This document shows positions 1 through 9,074 of a DNA stretch of 64,000 bases, one piece after another. Source of the DNA: Planctomycetota bacterium (lineage in GTDB: Bacteria > Planctomycetota > UBA1135 > GCA-002686595); contig JADJQU010000008.1 in assembly GCA_016712565.1 (NCBI GenBank), forward strand, positions 62,001 through 126,000. The letters run 5' to 3'. The notes below the pieces were generated by a model. The model was not told the origin of the DNA. It did not search any database and saw only the letters and a program-made list of their open reading frames with translations. Numbering within the stretch: the stretch's first letter is position 1; every line of letters starts with the position of its first letter. The position numbers were made by a program, and so were the translations under genes.

Positions 1-1294
1 AGCCCGTGCCACCCGCGGAGCTCGACGGAACCGAAGGCGTCGGTGCGGTCGAGGCCGCAGTGATCTCCAGGTCCCAACGATTGAGCAATCCGGAATCGCC
101 GCCGGCGTCATCGACGATGGTCAGCGTCCACAGCCCGTTGGGATCCTCGCCCAGGAAGCGATCCATGCCCCCTTCCGGCTGCAGGCTGGGCACCGGCACG
201 AGATCCACATAGGTGAAGTCGGAAGCGACGTTCACCGAATCGGCGTCCCACATCGTGCCGTTGAACACGTTGGCGTTCGTGCCGGCATTGTCCGTGCTGA
301 CGGTGGCCACGGTGCCCAGGGGCGAGGTCAAGGTGATGTCGAGGTCGCCGTTGAAGGTGTGCGTGATCTCCGTGTAGAAGCGCAGCTTGACCAGCGACGC
401 ATTGGCGCCGCTGACCGTCATCGTGTCCACGAGCGTGCCGCTGGTGGTCGTCGGAGCGCCCGGCGGCAGCGCCAGGGGCGTCGTGTTCGAGAAGGTGAGC
501 GTGCTCGTCCCCGGCGCCGCCGGCAGGGTCGTCACGTCGACGGACCAGGCGCTGAGAGATCCCGCATTGGCGGTCGCGTCGTCCGTGATCGTCAGGGTCC
601 AGACGCCGTTGGGGTTCTCGCCGCGGAAGTTCTCCAGGCGGCCCTCGGGCGCCAGGGGCGTCGCCGTGACCAGGTTGGTGTAGACCTTGTCCGTGGTGAG
701 GTCGCTCGCCGCGTCATCCCACAGGGTGCCGTTGAACACGTTGTCGTTCGTGCCTCCGTTGTCGGTGGTGATCGTGGCGACGGTGCCGGAGGGCGAGGTC
801 AGCGTGATGTCGAGATCGGCGCAGCCTGGGTGCAGGATCGTCGTGTTGAGATTGAGGTCCCACAGGTACGCGCCCGCCCCCGCCACCGTGGCGGTGAAGG
901 AGACCGATCCCGACTGAACAGGAGGGGTGATCGGCCCGCTCGTGCCGTTGAAGCGCAGGGTGAACGGCGTGCCCGAGCAGGGCGGAGGAACGGCCAGGTA
1001 GCCGCCCGCCGGCGCGCCGGAGAGCCCCTGCAGGTCGGCAGTTCTGACGGGCTCATCGCCCCCCAGGGAACGACTCAGGGCCTGGTACTCGGCCTGCAGC
1101 GCCTGCAGCTCGCGGTAGCCCGCGCCGCGGGCCTTGGCCTCGGCGATCTGCTCGGCGAGCTGGCTCATCTGCTCGTGCTTCGCCTCCTTGGAATCGCCCG
1201 AAGGGGGCGAGTACTTGCCGCCGTGTTGCGCGAGCACGCTCGGGGCGAGGATCGCGAGCGCCGCCAGGGCGCAATTCCACCGTACGCTGGACAT
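1..1294 (-). CDS. Secreted protein with tandem P-domains (C-terminus outside window)
   Basis: The reading frame starts with ATG at 1294 and is still open at base 1, so the C-terminus lies beyond the window. A Shine-Dalgarno AGGAGA sits 7 nt before the ATG. Residues 1-23 form a signal peptide ending ...SVLAQ. Residues about 35-75 are charged and helical and could be a short coiled coil. Two beta-sandwich modules follow, each with the pattern LDITLTSP.GTVAT, a TDN/GTN..VFNGT.W segment and NPNG.WTLTI.DD. These are hallmarks of the proprotein convertase P (Homo B) domain, often found C-terminal to secreted peptidases but also in stand-alone repeats. No protease domain is visible in the 430 codons present. 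It is probably an extracellular or surface protein. The role is unknown. Confidence 0.8.
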   Translation of the reverse strand, partial: MSSVRWNCALAALAILAPSVLAQHGGKYSPPSGDSKEAKHEQMSQLAEQIAEAKARGAGYRELQALQAEYQALSRSLGGDEPVRTADLQGLSGAPAGGYLAVPPPCSGTPFTLRFNGTSGPITPPVQSGSVSFTATVAGAGAYLWDLNLNTTILHPGCADLDITLTSPSGTVATITTDNGGTNDNVFNGTLWDDAASDLTTDKVYTNLVTATPLAPEGRLENFRGENPNGVWTLTITDDATANAGSLSAWSVDVTTLPAAPGTSTLTFSNTTPLALPPGAPTTTSGTLVDTMTVSGANASLVKLRFYTEITHTFNGDLDITLTSPLGTVATVSTDNAGTNANVFNGTMWDADSVNVASDFTYVDLVPVPSLQPEGGMDRFLGEDPNGLWTLTIVDDAGGDSGLLNRWDLEITAASTAPTPSVPSSSAGGTG

Positions 1295-1507
1295 GGAGAT
1301 TCTCCTGATTATGGAAAGCGAGCAAGGGGAACTCGTCGGCCGGCCGCCTCTTCCGCGACCGCTGCCGAACGCCTTGCCGCGTCCATGATTCTGCCACCCC
1401 GGGTCGATTTCGGGGCCCCGGCCAGAGGGCCTTCGCGGGAATGCCGCGGCGGACTCCTCCGGAGCCCACGGGCCGCCCCGGTCGGGTCCGAGCCCCGCCC
1501 GGGCCCT

Positions 1508-2611
1508 TCAGATGGAGTCGAGGCCCCAGAGGAAGGGCGCCAGGGGCAGCCGCGGAGCGGGTGCTCCCAGCGCCGCCTCCAGTTCGCGCACCTGGCTGCG
1601 ATCGCCGCGCGCCGCGAACAGCGTCGCCAGCAACTGCTCGGCTGTGATTTCCGAGCCTCCGCGGGGCCCCCGCAGGACGACGCCCGCGCGGGAACCCGGC
1701 AGGGCTTGGGGGTCCCACTCCGCCTGCCAGGGTGAAGCGAAACGACGGATCAAGGCGCACAGCGGCTCGGGCAGGAGCACCTTGCCCAGGGCCAGCACGC
1801 CCGTGGAAATGCGCGCGTCCAGGGCCGCCAGTCGCTCGACCAGTCGCGCGGCCTCGGGCGGGGCGATCACGGCGATCGGCCCATGGTGATTGCGCGCACG
1901 GGCCCGGCGCGCGTGCTCGCCCAGCAGGGCCAGCACGTCGTCGGCCTCGCCCCCCCATTCGTGCACCGTGCCCGCGAAGTCCGCCCCGCGGCCCAGGCAG
2001 GCGTAGGCGACCACCTCGCGCTCGCGCTGCAACACCAGGGTTTCCATTCCGGGGCAGGCCAGCAGAGCCTCGGTCTCCTCGGCGCTGCGATCCACCCTCG
2101 TCCCATGCCGGGTGTACCAGCCGTGCACCGCCGCGGCGTCCTCGCGCACGTAGGAGCGCACGCCCGGATCCTGTCCCAGGGCCGCCAGGGCCGAGGCGGG
2201 CACGAGCGCGTCCAGCTCGCGACCCAGGGCGGCGTAACCCCGGCGCCCATAGAAAGCCGGATCGTCGGCCCACAACAGGGCCGCGGCGCAACCTTCGGCC
2301 GCCAACCACTCCTCTGCCTGGTCCAGCGCGCGCTGGGCGAGCCCCCGTCCGCGCCAGGCGACGTCGGTGGCCACCGAGCCGATCAGGCCCACCCGCAGGC
2401 GCGCACCGTCGATCAAGAGGTCGCGCGCCAGGACGCCGCAGCCTGAACGGACCAGACCCTGCTCCTCGACCGCGATCACCCGGCCCGAGAAGCGGCCGTC
2501 GAAGACCAACGGATACTCCGCGGCCAGTGCGGCGGGCCGCTCCGGCCGCAGCACGCGCCCCAGCAGGAGCTGGGCACTCGGGTCGCGGTCCGTGACGGAG
2601 GCGCCGATCAC
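1508..2611 (-). CDS. GNAT-family N-acetyltransferase
   Basis: The protein has about 367 residues. Its first half contains a GNAT fold: a beta strand (GLIGSVATD) is followed by the acetyl-CoA pyrophosphate loop RGRGLAQRAL and by the C-terminal segment ..FYGRRGYAALG. The second half is alanine/leucine rich and may be a second, degenerate GNAT or a substrate domain, as in enhanced intracellular survival-type acetyltransferases. I chose the GTG at 2611 because its GTGA overlaps by 4 bp the TGA of the upstream gene, a junction style used repeatedly here. A longer ATG start at 2650 would overlap far more. It is the last gene of the flagellar operon by position, so it could modify a flagellar protein, but that is only inference from context. 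Substrate unknown. Confidence 0.75.
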   Translation of the reverse strand: MIGASVTDRDPSAQLLLGRVLRPERPAALAAEYPLVFDGRFSGRVIAVEEQGLVRSGCGVLARDLLIDGARLRVGLIGSVATDVAWRGRGLAQRALDQAEEWLAAEGCAAALLWADDPAFYGRRGYAALGRELDALVPASALAALGQDPGVRSYVREDAAAVHGWYTRHGTRVDRSAEETEALLACPGMETLVLQREREVVAYACLGRGADFAGTVHEWGGEADDVLALLGEHARRARARNHHGPIAVIAPPEAARLVERLAALDARISTGVLALGKVLLPEPLCALIRRFASPWQAEWDPQALPGSRAGVVLRGPRGGSEITAEQLLATLFAARGDRSQVRELEAALGAPAPRLPLAPFLWGLDSI

Positions 2612-2922
2612 GGCCGAGGTCCGCCGTTCTGGGCAGCCAGTTGACGGCACGCTTCCAGCAGGCTGTTGCCGAGTTGCATGGCGCCTTCGAGGGACGTGCG
2701 CGCCTGCTCCACGGCCGCAGGCAGGGACTCGGCCGAGAGCGGTTCGCCCGCGGAACGGGCCACGGCCTTGGCGCGCTGGTCGAGTTCCTCCAGCAGGGCC
2801 TGGAAGCGCGCTCCCGACAGGCCGTCCGAAGTCGCCGCGGGGCCGGCGGACGGAAGACCCGCGCCCGCGACGGAAGCGGGCCCGAGGGGCAAGGAACCGG
2901 TGCGTTGGGTGGGATCGAGCAT
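2608..2922 (-). CDS. Small flagellar-operon protein, possibly FliE-like
   Basis: This is a 104-residue protein with no signal peptide. It has a Pro/Gly/Ser-rich N-terminal 35 residues followed by two predicted helices. The last helix (residues about 72-97) has the spacing AVEQA..SLE.A.QL.NSLLEA..QL, which resembles the C-terminal D0-type helix of the rod protein FliE (..AMEKA.L.LQL.VQVRNKL.EAYQE..). The similarity is weak and FliE is normally encoded beside flgB/flgC, so I leave it unnamed. It starts 2 bp after flgL stops and its own stop overlaps the next gene by GTGA, so it is translated with flgL. An alternative is a flagellar chaperone. Confidence 0.55.
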   Translation of the reverse strand: MLDPTQRTGSLPLGPASVAGAGLPSAGPAATSDGLSGARFQALLEELDQRAKAVARSAGEPLSAESLPAAVEQARTSLEGAMQLGNSLLEACRQLAAQNGGPRP

Positions 2923-2924
2923 GT

Positions 2925-4367
2925 TCAGCGCAGGAAGTTGAGCAGCGAGGTCTGCATCAGCCGCGAGCCGAGGGACTGGGTCGCCTGCAGGGTCTGCTCG
3001 GCGCGCATCATGTCGAGCACCACCTGGCTGTAGTCGGCGTCCTCGATGCGGGAGAGCTGGGTCTGGAGCTCGATGCCGGCGTCGGCGTAGTGCTCCTCCA
3101 GATCCTTGAGGCGCGCGCTGCGCGAGCCGACCGTCGAGAGCGCCGCCACCACGTTGTCGTGGTTGCGATCGATCTCACCGAAGAGGAGTCGCACGCGCGT
3201 GTCCTGCTCCGAGGTGGAAAGCCCGGCCTGGTTCTCCAGGGTCGCGGCGATGGACTCCAGGGCGTCGAAGATGTTCACCGTGCCCTCGAAGCTCACGAGC
3301 TCGTCGCCGGATCGGTGGATCCCCGTGACGTCCACGTGCAGCACGGTGTTCGTGGTGGCGTCCACGAGTTCCACGTCGGTGGACACCAGGTCCACCGGCG
3401 TCCAGGCGCTGCGGTCGAGGGACATGGAGCCCGTGCCGACCACGGTGCCCGTGGTTGCGGTGCCGCCCCACGCGCTGAGGTCCAGGTGCACCAGGTCGCC
3501 CTGGTCGTTGGTGAGCGCGAAGTTCGAGTAGTTCGGCGAGCCCACGCTGGGCAGGGGCCGCGCGGGTCCGGCGCCCAGGGTGGCCGTGCCCGCCACGGGG
3601 TCGAGCGTCAGCGCGTGGGTGCCGATCACGTTGTCGTTGGCGCCGCCCGCGGCGAGCACGATGCCCGCGCCGCCGGCATTGAGGGACAGCGTGGACGTGT
3701 CGTGGCGCACGAAGAGCGTCACGGGTCCCCGGCCCTGGTTCGCCGTGGCGCCGAGGCTCGCTCCGGTCAGGCCCTCGAAGCGCACGCCCTGGAACTCCTG
3801 GGCGGCGAAGATCTCCCCGCCGGGAATGCCGATGGCCATCTTCAGGTCGCTGCCCACCAGGAGCTCCTGCTGGTCCTGGTTGCCGGCGTAGCTGACGCGC
3901 GCGGCGCCGTGGACGTCGCTGGTGCGGAAGGGATCGGCGCGCTGCTCGGTGCCGGCGAACAGGTAGCGGCCGCCGACGGCGGAATTGGCCTGGGTCAGGA
4001 GCTGGGCCTTGATCTCGCGCAGCTTGGTGGCGAGCACGAGGCGGTCGGCGGGGCTGGTGCTGCCGTTCAAGGCCTCCAGGACCACCGAACGGCCCTCGGC
4101 GATCAGCCCGCCCGCGTCCTGCAGCACGCTGGCGGCCGTGTCCAGTTCGCGCGTGCCGCCGCCGATGGCGTCCAGGAATCGTTCCAGGCCGTCGACGCGC
4201 GTGCGCAGGTTGAGCGCCTGGCTCGCGCCCACGGGATCGTCGGAGGGTCGCAGGATGCGCTTGCCCGAGGAGACCTGGGCCTGTGCGTCCACCAGCTTGG
4301 CGTAGTTGTCGATCATGCCCTGCTGGACGAAAGCGAACGTCGATGCCTGGGTCGGTCGGATGCTCAT
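2925..4367 (-). CDS. flgL: Flagellar hook-filament junction protein FlgL (HAP3)
   Basis: The 480-residue protein has the FlgL N-terminus (MSIRPTQASTF, then a helical D0/D1 region with QVSSGKRILRPSDDP.GA) and the matching C-terminal helix with ADYSQVVLDMMRAEQTLQATQ and a final SLLNFLR. The SSGKRI..PSDDP motif is shared with flagellins, but the length, the RYLFAGTEQ..PF segment and the position after flgK identify FlgL. It forms the second ring between hook and filament after export through the flagellar type III system. The central beta-rich domain (residues about 150-400) is larger than in enteric FlgL (about 317 residues in total). It lies 7 bp after flgK and 2 bp before the next gene. Confidence 0.92.
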   Translation of the reverse strand: MSIRPTQASTFAFVQQGMIDNYAKLVDAQAQVSSGKRILRPSDDPVGASQALNLRTRVDGLERFLDAIGGGTRELDTAASVLQDAGGLIAEGRSVVLEALNGSTSPADRLVLATKLREIKAQLLTQANSAVGGRYLFAGTEQRADPFRTSDVHGAARVSYAGNQDQQELLVGSDLKMAIGIPGGEIFAAQEFQGVRFEGLTGASLGATANQGRGPVTLFVRHDTSTLSLNAGGAGIVLAAGGANDNVIGTHALTLDPVAGTATLGAGPARPLPSVGSPNYSNFALTNDQGDLVHLDLSAWGGTATTGTVVGTGSMSLDRSAWTPVDLVSTDVELVDATTNTVLHVDVTGIHRSGDELVSFEGTVNIFDALESIAATLENQAGLSTSEQDTRVRLLFGEIDRNHDNVVAALSTVGSRSARLKDLEEHYADAGIELQTQLSRIEDADYSQVVLDMMRAEQTLQATQSLGSRLMQTSLLNFLR

Positions 4368-4374
4368 GGCGGCC

Positions 4375-6714
4375 TCACAGGATGTTCATCAGCTCGGCGG
4401 TGAGATCGTTGATCACGCGGATGTACTCGCCCGCGGCGCTGTAGGCCTGCTGGGCTTCGATCATGCGCGCCAGCTCCTCGTCGACGTTGACCCCGCTGAC
4501 CTGGTCGCGTTGCGCCGCGAGGCTCTGCTGGAGGAAGGACTCGGATTCGGCCGCGTCCTGGGCGCTGGCCAACTCCAGGGAGACGCCCCCAGAAACCTCG
4601 GCGTAGTGGGCAGTGAAGGACTGGCCGCCGAGGCCCGCGACGGCGTCCTCGCCCAACTGCAGCATGCGCAGCAGATTGCCCGCGTCCCCCGCCGCGCCGC
4701 TCTTCGAGGTGGCCAGCAACTCGGGGCTCTCCAGGATGTCCGCGCGCACGCCGATCGTCGCCGCGTCGCTACCCACGAAGAGGCCGCCGAGCCCCAGGGC
4801 CGGCAGCAGGTCGGAGGTGTCCGAATCCGCGAGCACGTCGAGGCGGAACTGATCGTGATTCGTCGCCGACAGGTTCCCCAGGCCGAAGGCCACCTTGACC
4901 CCGTCGGCCACGACGAGTTCCGTGCCGGGCTGATAGCCCGCGCCCACGTCGAGCCGCGCCACGCGCGCCCCGCGTTCGTCGAACACGTCGACTTGAAGGC
5001 CCGCCGTCGTGCCGATGGTGCCGTCCCCGCTGGGGCGGAAGGTCCAGACTCCGTTGGCGCCTCCGGTGTAGGCGCCGCTGATCACGGGCGAAACCTGCAG
5101 GTTCTGCCCCTGGGCGAAGCTGCCCGCCGTCCAACCCAGGGCCGCGACGGCCGTGCCGCCCGTGAGCGTGAAGGACTGCGCGGGACCTCCGGTGGAGGTC
5201 TGCACCACCAGGGCGCCGCCGACGTCGCTCGCCGTCAGGCCGTTGGCCTGGAAGTTCCCGTCGGCGTTGAGGACTGCCGCCATCTCGGCGGCCGTGGCCT
5301 GGCCGATCGACTGGAACTGCTGGGGCTGGAAGGCCACGGAGAACGGCCCCAGGGGACCGCTGAAGTCCAAGGTGTCGCCGATGGCCAGGGCGAAGGGGCC
5401 CGCGGCGGGCGTGCCCAGGGTGGCAGGGCCGCCGCCGAAGCTGCCGACGGCATCGGGCGTGGTGTCCAGTCGCGTGGAGAAGTCGAAGCCAAAGCCGCTG
5501 TCCGCCTGGAGCTGCAACCGCCCCTGGCCGTCGATGGACGCCCCCAGGTTGGGCACCGCCGAGAGCGCGTTCACCAGGTCGCCCACGGTCGTGCGCGCCG
5601 CGTCGATGGGGATGCCGTGCTTCGAAACGGTGCCGCTGGCCAGGTGCGTCACGTTGACGAACAGCTCGCCGTCCTTCACCTCGAAGGGCAGGCCGGCCTG
5701 GGCGAGCAGCTCGTCGGTGACCTGCCCGTCGCCGTCCAGGTCCTGGAGGGCGTTGGAGCCGACCAGCGAGCTCTGGGGCCCGCCCGCGGGCATGCCGGTG
5801 GAGTGCACCCGGTTCATCTCCAGGATGAACTCGTGGGCCAGTTGATCCGCGTTGTCCCGCAAGCCGGGCAGGAACTCCGCCAGCACGCCCAAGAGGCCCC
5901 CGATGGAGCCGCCGGCGATGGCCGCATCCACGTTGGAGCCTTTCAGGCGCACGCTGACGTCCGTGGGCGAGTTCGTGACCACTTCCAGTCGCTGGAACCC
6001 GACCGTGGAGACCAGGCTCTGGCCGCCGACCAGCACGCGCACCGCGCCGCGCTCGTCCTCCACGGCGCGCACGTCGGTGAACTGGGCCAGCTCCTGCAGC
6101 GCCTGCTCGCGCTGGTCGCGCAAGTCGTTGGCCGGCGCGCCGCCGGGTTCGGTGGCGAGGATCTGGGCGTTGAGGCGGCTGATGCGTTCGGCGAGCTGGT
6201 TGACGACGCCCACCTCGTTCTTGACCCGCTGCACGGCGTCGGCGGCCAGGTCCCCGGCGCCGCTGGAGAGCAGGTTGAACTTCGAGGCGATGTCCGACGC
6301 GCCCGAAACGGCGTTGGCGGCGAGGGACTTGTCCTCGGGCGTCGCCGAGAGGCTCGTCAGGCTGGCGAAGAACTTCTTGAACAGCTGGCCCAGCCCCCCC
6401 GCCGAGCCCGCCGCGAAGAGATTCTCGGCCTGGGACAGCGTGCTGACGCGGGTCTCCAGGCGCGACACCGTGGAGGTCTGGGTCGCCAGGCGCGCTTGCA
6501 CCAGGAGGTCCACGGTGCGGCGCACGACCTGGGCCTCGACCCCGGTGCCGGTCAGGACGCCGTGCAAGAAGATGCTGCCGCTGTTGGCCACCTCGAGCGT
6601 CTGGCGCGAGTAGCCCGGCGTGGTCGCGTTCGAGACGTTGTGGCCGATCGTCTCGAGCCGCGCCTGGGCGGCGAGCAGGGCCTTGAGGCCGGTGTTGAGT
6701 CCGAGGGAGCTCAT
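4375..6714 (-). CDS. flgK: Flagellar hook-associated protein FlgK (HAP1)
   Basis: The product has 779 residues. The N-terminus MSSLGLNTGLKALLAAQ..LETIGHNVSNATTPGYSRQ is diagnostic for FlgK. The C-terminus carries the paired helix SGVNVDEELARMIEAQQAYSAAGEYIRVINDLTAELMNIL. Between these lie large beta domains (about residues 330-640) that make it longer than the enteric protein (about 550 residues). I chose ATG 6714 because upstream in-frame codons encode only low-complexity Pro/Arg sequence overlapping flgN. FlgK caps the hook and nucleates the filament junction. It lies 4 bp downstream of the putative chaperone gene flgN and 7 bp upstream of flgL, the usual flgN-flgK-flgL order. Confidence 0.95.
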   Translation of the reverse strand: MSSLGLNTGLKALLAAQARLETIGHNVSNATTPGYSRQTLEVANSGSIFLHGVLTGTGVEAQVVRRTVDLLVQARLATQTSTVSRLETRVSTLSQAENLFAAGSAGGLGQLFKKFFASLTSLSATPEDKSLAANAVSGASDIASKFNLLSSGAGDLAADAVQRVKNEVGVVNQLAERISRLNAQILATEPGGAPANDLRDQREQALQELAQFTDVRAVEDERGAVRVLVGGQSLVSTVGFQRLEVVTNSPTDVSVRLKGSNVDAAIAGGSIGGLLGVLAEFLPGLRDNADQLAHEFILEMNRVHSTGMPAGGPQSSLVGSNALQDLDGDGQVTDELLAQAGLPFEVKDGELFVNVTHLASGTVSKHGIPIDAARTTVGDLVNALSAVPNLGASIDGQGRLQLQADSGFGFDFSTRLDTTPDAVGSFGGGPATLGTPAAGPFALAIGDTLDFSGPLGPFSVAFQPQQFQSIGQATAAEMAAVLNADGNFQANGLTASDVGGALVVQTSTGGPAQSFTLTGGTAVAALGWTAGSFAQGQNLQVSPVISGAYTGGANGVWTFRPSGDGTIGTTAGLQVDVFDERGARVARLDVGAGYQPGTELVVADGVKVAFGLGNLSATNHDQFRLDVLADSDTSDLLPALGLGGLFVGSDAATIGVRADILESPELLATSKSGAAGDAGNLLRMLQLGEDAVAGLGGQSFTAHYAEVSGGVSLELASAQDAAESESFLQQSLAAQRDQVSGVNVDEELARMIEAQQAYSAAGEYIRVINDLTAELMNIL

Positions 6715-6718
6715 CGGA

Positions 6719-7315
6719 TCAGGCCTGGGCGTCCAGCAAGAGGCCGTGGAGGGGCGGGTGGTCCGAACGGAAAGCCGCCTGGTTGGCCGCGGCTCCACGC
6801 CCCTGGGCGGGCAGGGCGCCGGCGGGCATCGCACCCGCGCCCTCGCCGCCGAGCACCGCCGCCAGGAGTTCGCCGTTGAGCCGCACGTGCAGGCGCGCCA
6901 GGGCCCCCAGCCGCCGCGTGGCGGCCGACACGGCCTGGGTGGCCTCGCGGAGTTCCGTCGCCTGCCTGGCGAGCCCGACGCCGTCGGGGCCCAGGCGCGC
7001 GCAGATGCTGGTGAGCGTCAACGATTTCGGCGAGACCCGAAACTGTTGGGCCATGCGACGCAGCAGCTCGCCGCGCCGCGCCGCGCGCTGCGGAGCACCG
7101 CGCAGGGCCGCGTCGAAGCGTTGCACGCCTTCGCGGATCGCCGCCATGTCGCCGTGGAACAGGGCGGCTTCCTGCTCGCGCAGGGCCGTCAGCAGCCGCC
7201 GCTGGAGTTCCAGCTCCTCCACGGCGTAGTTCTCGAGCTCGCGCACGAGGGTCGACGCCGGGCTCGGGGCCGGGCCCAGGGCGGGGTTCGGGGCGGGATT
7301 CGCGGCGGGTTTCAC
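6719..7315 (-). CDS. flgN: FlgN-like export chaperone for FlgK/FlgL
   Basis: The 198-residue, mostly helical protein has a Pro/Ala-rich N-terminal 22 residues, then helices with ELENYAVEELELQRRLLTALREQEAAL..GD..AI and RRGELLRRMAQQF. This is the pattern of FlgN-family chaperones that hold FlgK and FlgL before export. The assignment rests on this pattern plus position directly upstream of flgK. The GTG at 7315 overlaps the preceding TGA as GTGA. The C-terminal 30 residues are Ala/Gly-rich and probably disordered, as expected for the substrate-binding tail of FlgN. Confidence 0.75.
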   Translation of the reverse strand: MKPAANPAPNPALGPAPSPASTLVRELENYAVEELELQRRLLTALREQEAALFHGDMAAIREGVQRFDAALRGAPQRAARRGELLRRMAQQFRVSPKSLTLTSICARLGPDGVGLARQATELREATQAVSAATRRLGALARLHVRLNGELLAAVLGGEGAGAMPAGALPAQGRGAAANQAAFRSDHPPLHGLLLDAQA

Positions 7316-7704
7316 GGCCGGACTCCCAGTTGCGATTCAGCCGCGGGAGCGTCCTGGGATGGGCCCTTCGCGGCCTCGACCTTCAGACGCATCGAGGCCT
7401 CGATCAGGCCCTCGATCCGCAGTCCATCGCGCTCGGCCAGGGTCTTGCCGATGTGCTCGTCGAGCCAACCCTCGAACACGTCCGTGCCCGCGCCCTCGCC
7501 GAAGAACCCCTCGGGCAGGGCTTGGCGCATTTCCTTGACCAGCATCGTCGCCAGGAGCTTGGAGAACTCGTTGGGGACGTTCTTCGCCTCCGGGCCGCCC
7601 GCCTTGGCGTCCTTGGCCAGACCCTCGGCGGTCAAGTTCAGGCGCGCGGCCTGGGAGGACGCGAGCGTGGTCGCGAGCTTGGAATCGAATCCTGCTTGCA
7701 TCAC
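7312..7704 (-). CDS. flgJ: Rod-binding protein FlgJ, N-terminal domain type without muramidase
   Basis: This is about 130 residues, matching only the rod-binding/scaffolding half of enteric FlgJ. The core VPNEFSKLLATMLVKEMRQALPEG...GAGTDVFEGWLDEHIGKTLAERDGLRIEGLIE fits the rod-binding family: FE.LL...MLKEMR and a Y/F..M.D...A..LA..GG.G-like segment. The peptidoglycan hydrolase domain is absent, as in many non-enteric bacteria, so a separate enzyme must open the wall for the rod. The start is ambiguous: GTG at 7704 gives a GTGA overlap with flgI, and the next codon ATG at 7701 gives a TGATG junction. Confidence 0.85.
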   Translation of the reverse strand: MMQAGFDSKLATTLASSQAARLNLTAEGLAKDAKAGGPEAKNVPNEFSKLLATMLVKEMRQALPEGFFGEGAGTDVFEGWLDEHIGKTLAERDGLRIEGLIEASMRLKVEAAKGPSQDAPAAESQLGVRP

Positions 7705-9044
7705 ATCCTCTGCACTTCGGCGAGCAGCATCCCGCCCTGGGACATGGCCTCGAGCACGCTGATCAGGTCGCGCGGCGTGGTGCCGAGCACATTGAGCACC
7801 TCGACCACTTCCTCCAGGGTCGCGGCGCCGGGGATCAGCACCAGGCCGTTGTTGTCCTCGTTCACGGTGAGGTCCGTGCGCGGCTGGGACTGGGTCTGGC
7901 CTCCCGACAACGGTCCGGGTTGGCTGGTCTCCTTGGACTCCGCCACCGTGACCGTCAGGTTGCCGAAGGTCACCGCCAGGGGCCGCAGGCGCACGCCCTC
8001 GCCCATGATCACGACGCCGGTGCGTTCGTTGACGAGCACGCGCGCGAAGTCGTCCGGCTCGATCTCGCGGCGCAGGATCGTGTCGAGGAAGGCCATGTAC
8101 TGGGACTCGGGCACGTCCTCGGGCACGCGCACGCGCACGCCGCGCGAGTCGTTGAGCGGCTGCGCCACGCCCGGATAGAGGCCGTTGATGGCCTCGGCGA
8201 TGCGCACCACGTTGCCGTAGGAACTGTGCACCGCGTGGGAGTCCAGGTAGACGTAGCCCAGTTCGCTGACCACGTTCGACTGGATGCCGCGTTCCACCTT
8301 GCCGCCCTGGGTCAGCACCCCGACGGTGGTCGAGTTGCGCGAGACCCCGCCCGCTTCCCCGCCCCGCGAGAAGCCGCTGACCGTGATCGGCCCCGAGGCG
8401 GTGGCGTAGACTTCGCTGCCGGTGCTGTCGGAAAGCTCCGTGAACAGCAGCACGCCGCTCTCCAGGCTCTTGGCGTCGCCGATGGCCGACACGCGCACGT
8501 CGATCTTCTGGCCCGGCTGCGTGCCCGGCGGAATCACGGCCTCGACGCTGACCAGGGCTGCGTTCTTCGAGACGATCTGCTGCGGATCGATCTTGATGTT
8601 GTGGGTCAGGAGGAAATTGGTCAGCGGCGCGCGAATGAAGTTCACCGAGTCGCCGGTGCCGCCCAGACCCGTCACCAGCCCGATGCCCGAGACGTGGTTC
8701 TCTTCCTGGCCGCGCACGGAGACCAGGCTGCCCAGGGGCGCGCGGATGCGGGTCGACGGCACGCCGCGGCCCAGGCTGGGCTCGTTTCGCGGTCCCTGGG
8801 TGAAGGTCGCGGTGGAGCGCGTGTTGGGTTGCGTCGGGGCCTGGATGCCGCCCTTGGGGGTGAGCAGCACGCCGGCATCCTGGGCGCCCGGCCCCTTGCC
8901 CCCGTCCTCGGCCGGAGCCTCGCGGGTCCCCTGGGCGGCCGTCGAGCCCGTGTCGGGGGCGGAGTTCGTCCCAGGCGTCGCACCGGAGGCGGGCGCCGGC
9001 GTCTGGACCAGTGCCAGCGCCAGGAGAAGTGCGGAAATGATCAT
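7701..9044 (-). CDS. flgI: Flagellar P-ring protein FlgI
   Basis: The 447-residue protein has a signal peptide (residues 1-about 20). From about residue 92 it has the FlgI signature: RIRAPLGSLVSVRGQEENHVSGIGLVTGLGGTGDS, then the conserved SKNAALVSVEAVIPPG..PGQKIDVRVSAIGDAKSLESG and the C-terminal NLTVTV.E...VSQP. Between signal peptide and core lies an insertion of about 70 residues rich in Thr, Gly, Pro and Ala, which ordinary FlgI (about 365 residues) lacks. FlgI assembles the periplasmic ring around the rod in the peptidoglycan layer, so its presence implies an outer membrane-bearing cell. It sits between flgH and flgJ. Confidence 0.95.
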   Translation of the reverse strand: MIISALLLALALVQTPAPASGATPGTNSAPDTGSTAAQGTREAPAEDGGKGPGAQDAGVLLTPKGGIQAPTQPNTRSTATFTQGPRNEPSLGRGVPSTRIRAPLGSLVSVRGQEENHVSGIGLVTGLGGTGDSVNFIRAPLTNFLLTHNIKIDPQQIVSKNAALVSVEAVIPPGTQPGQKIDVRVSAIGDAKSLESGVLLFTELSDSTGSEVYATASGPITVSGFSRGGEAGGVSRNSTTVGVLTQGGKVERGIQSNVVSELGYVYLDSHAVHSSYGNVVRIAEAINGLYPGVAQPLNDSRGVRVRVPEDVPESQYMAFLDTILRREIEPDDFARVLVNERTGVVIMGEGVRLRPLAVTFGNLTVTVAESKETSQPGPLSGGQTQSQPRTDLTVNEDNNGLVLIPGAATLEEVVEVLNVLGTTPRDLISVLEAMSQGGMLLAEVQRM

Positions 9045-9074
9045 GGAGTCTCTGCTCGTTCCTTCAGGGTGCTC

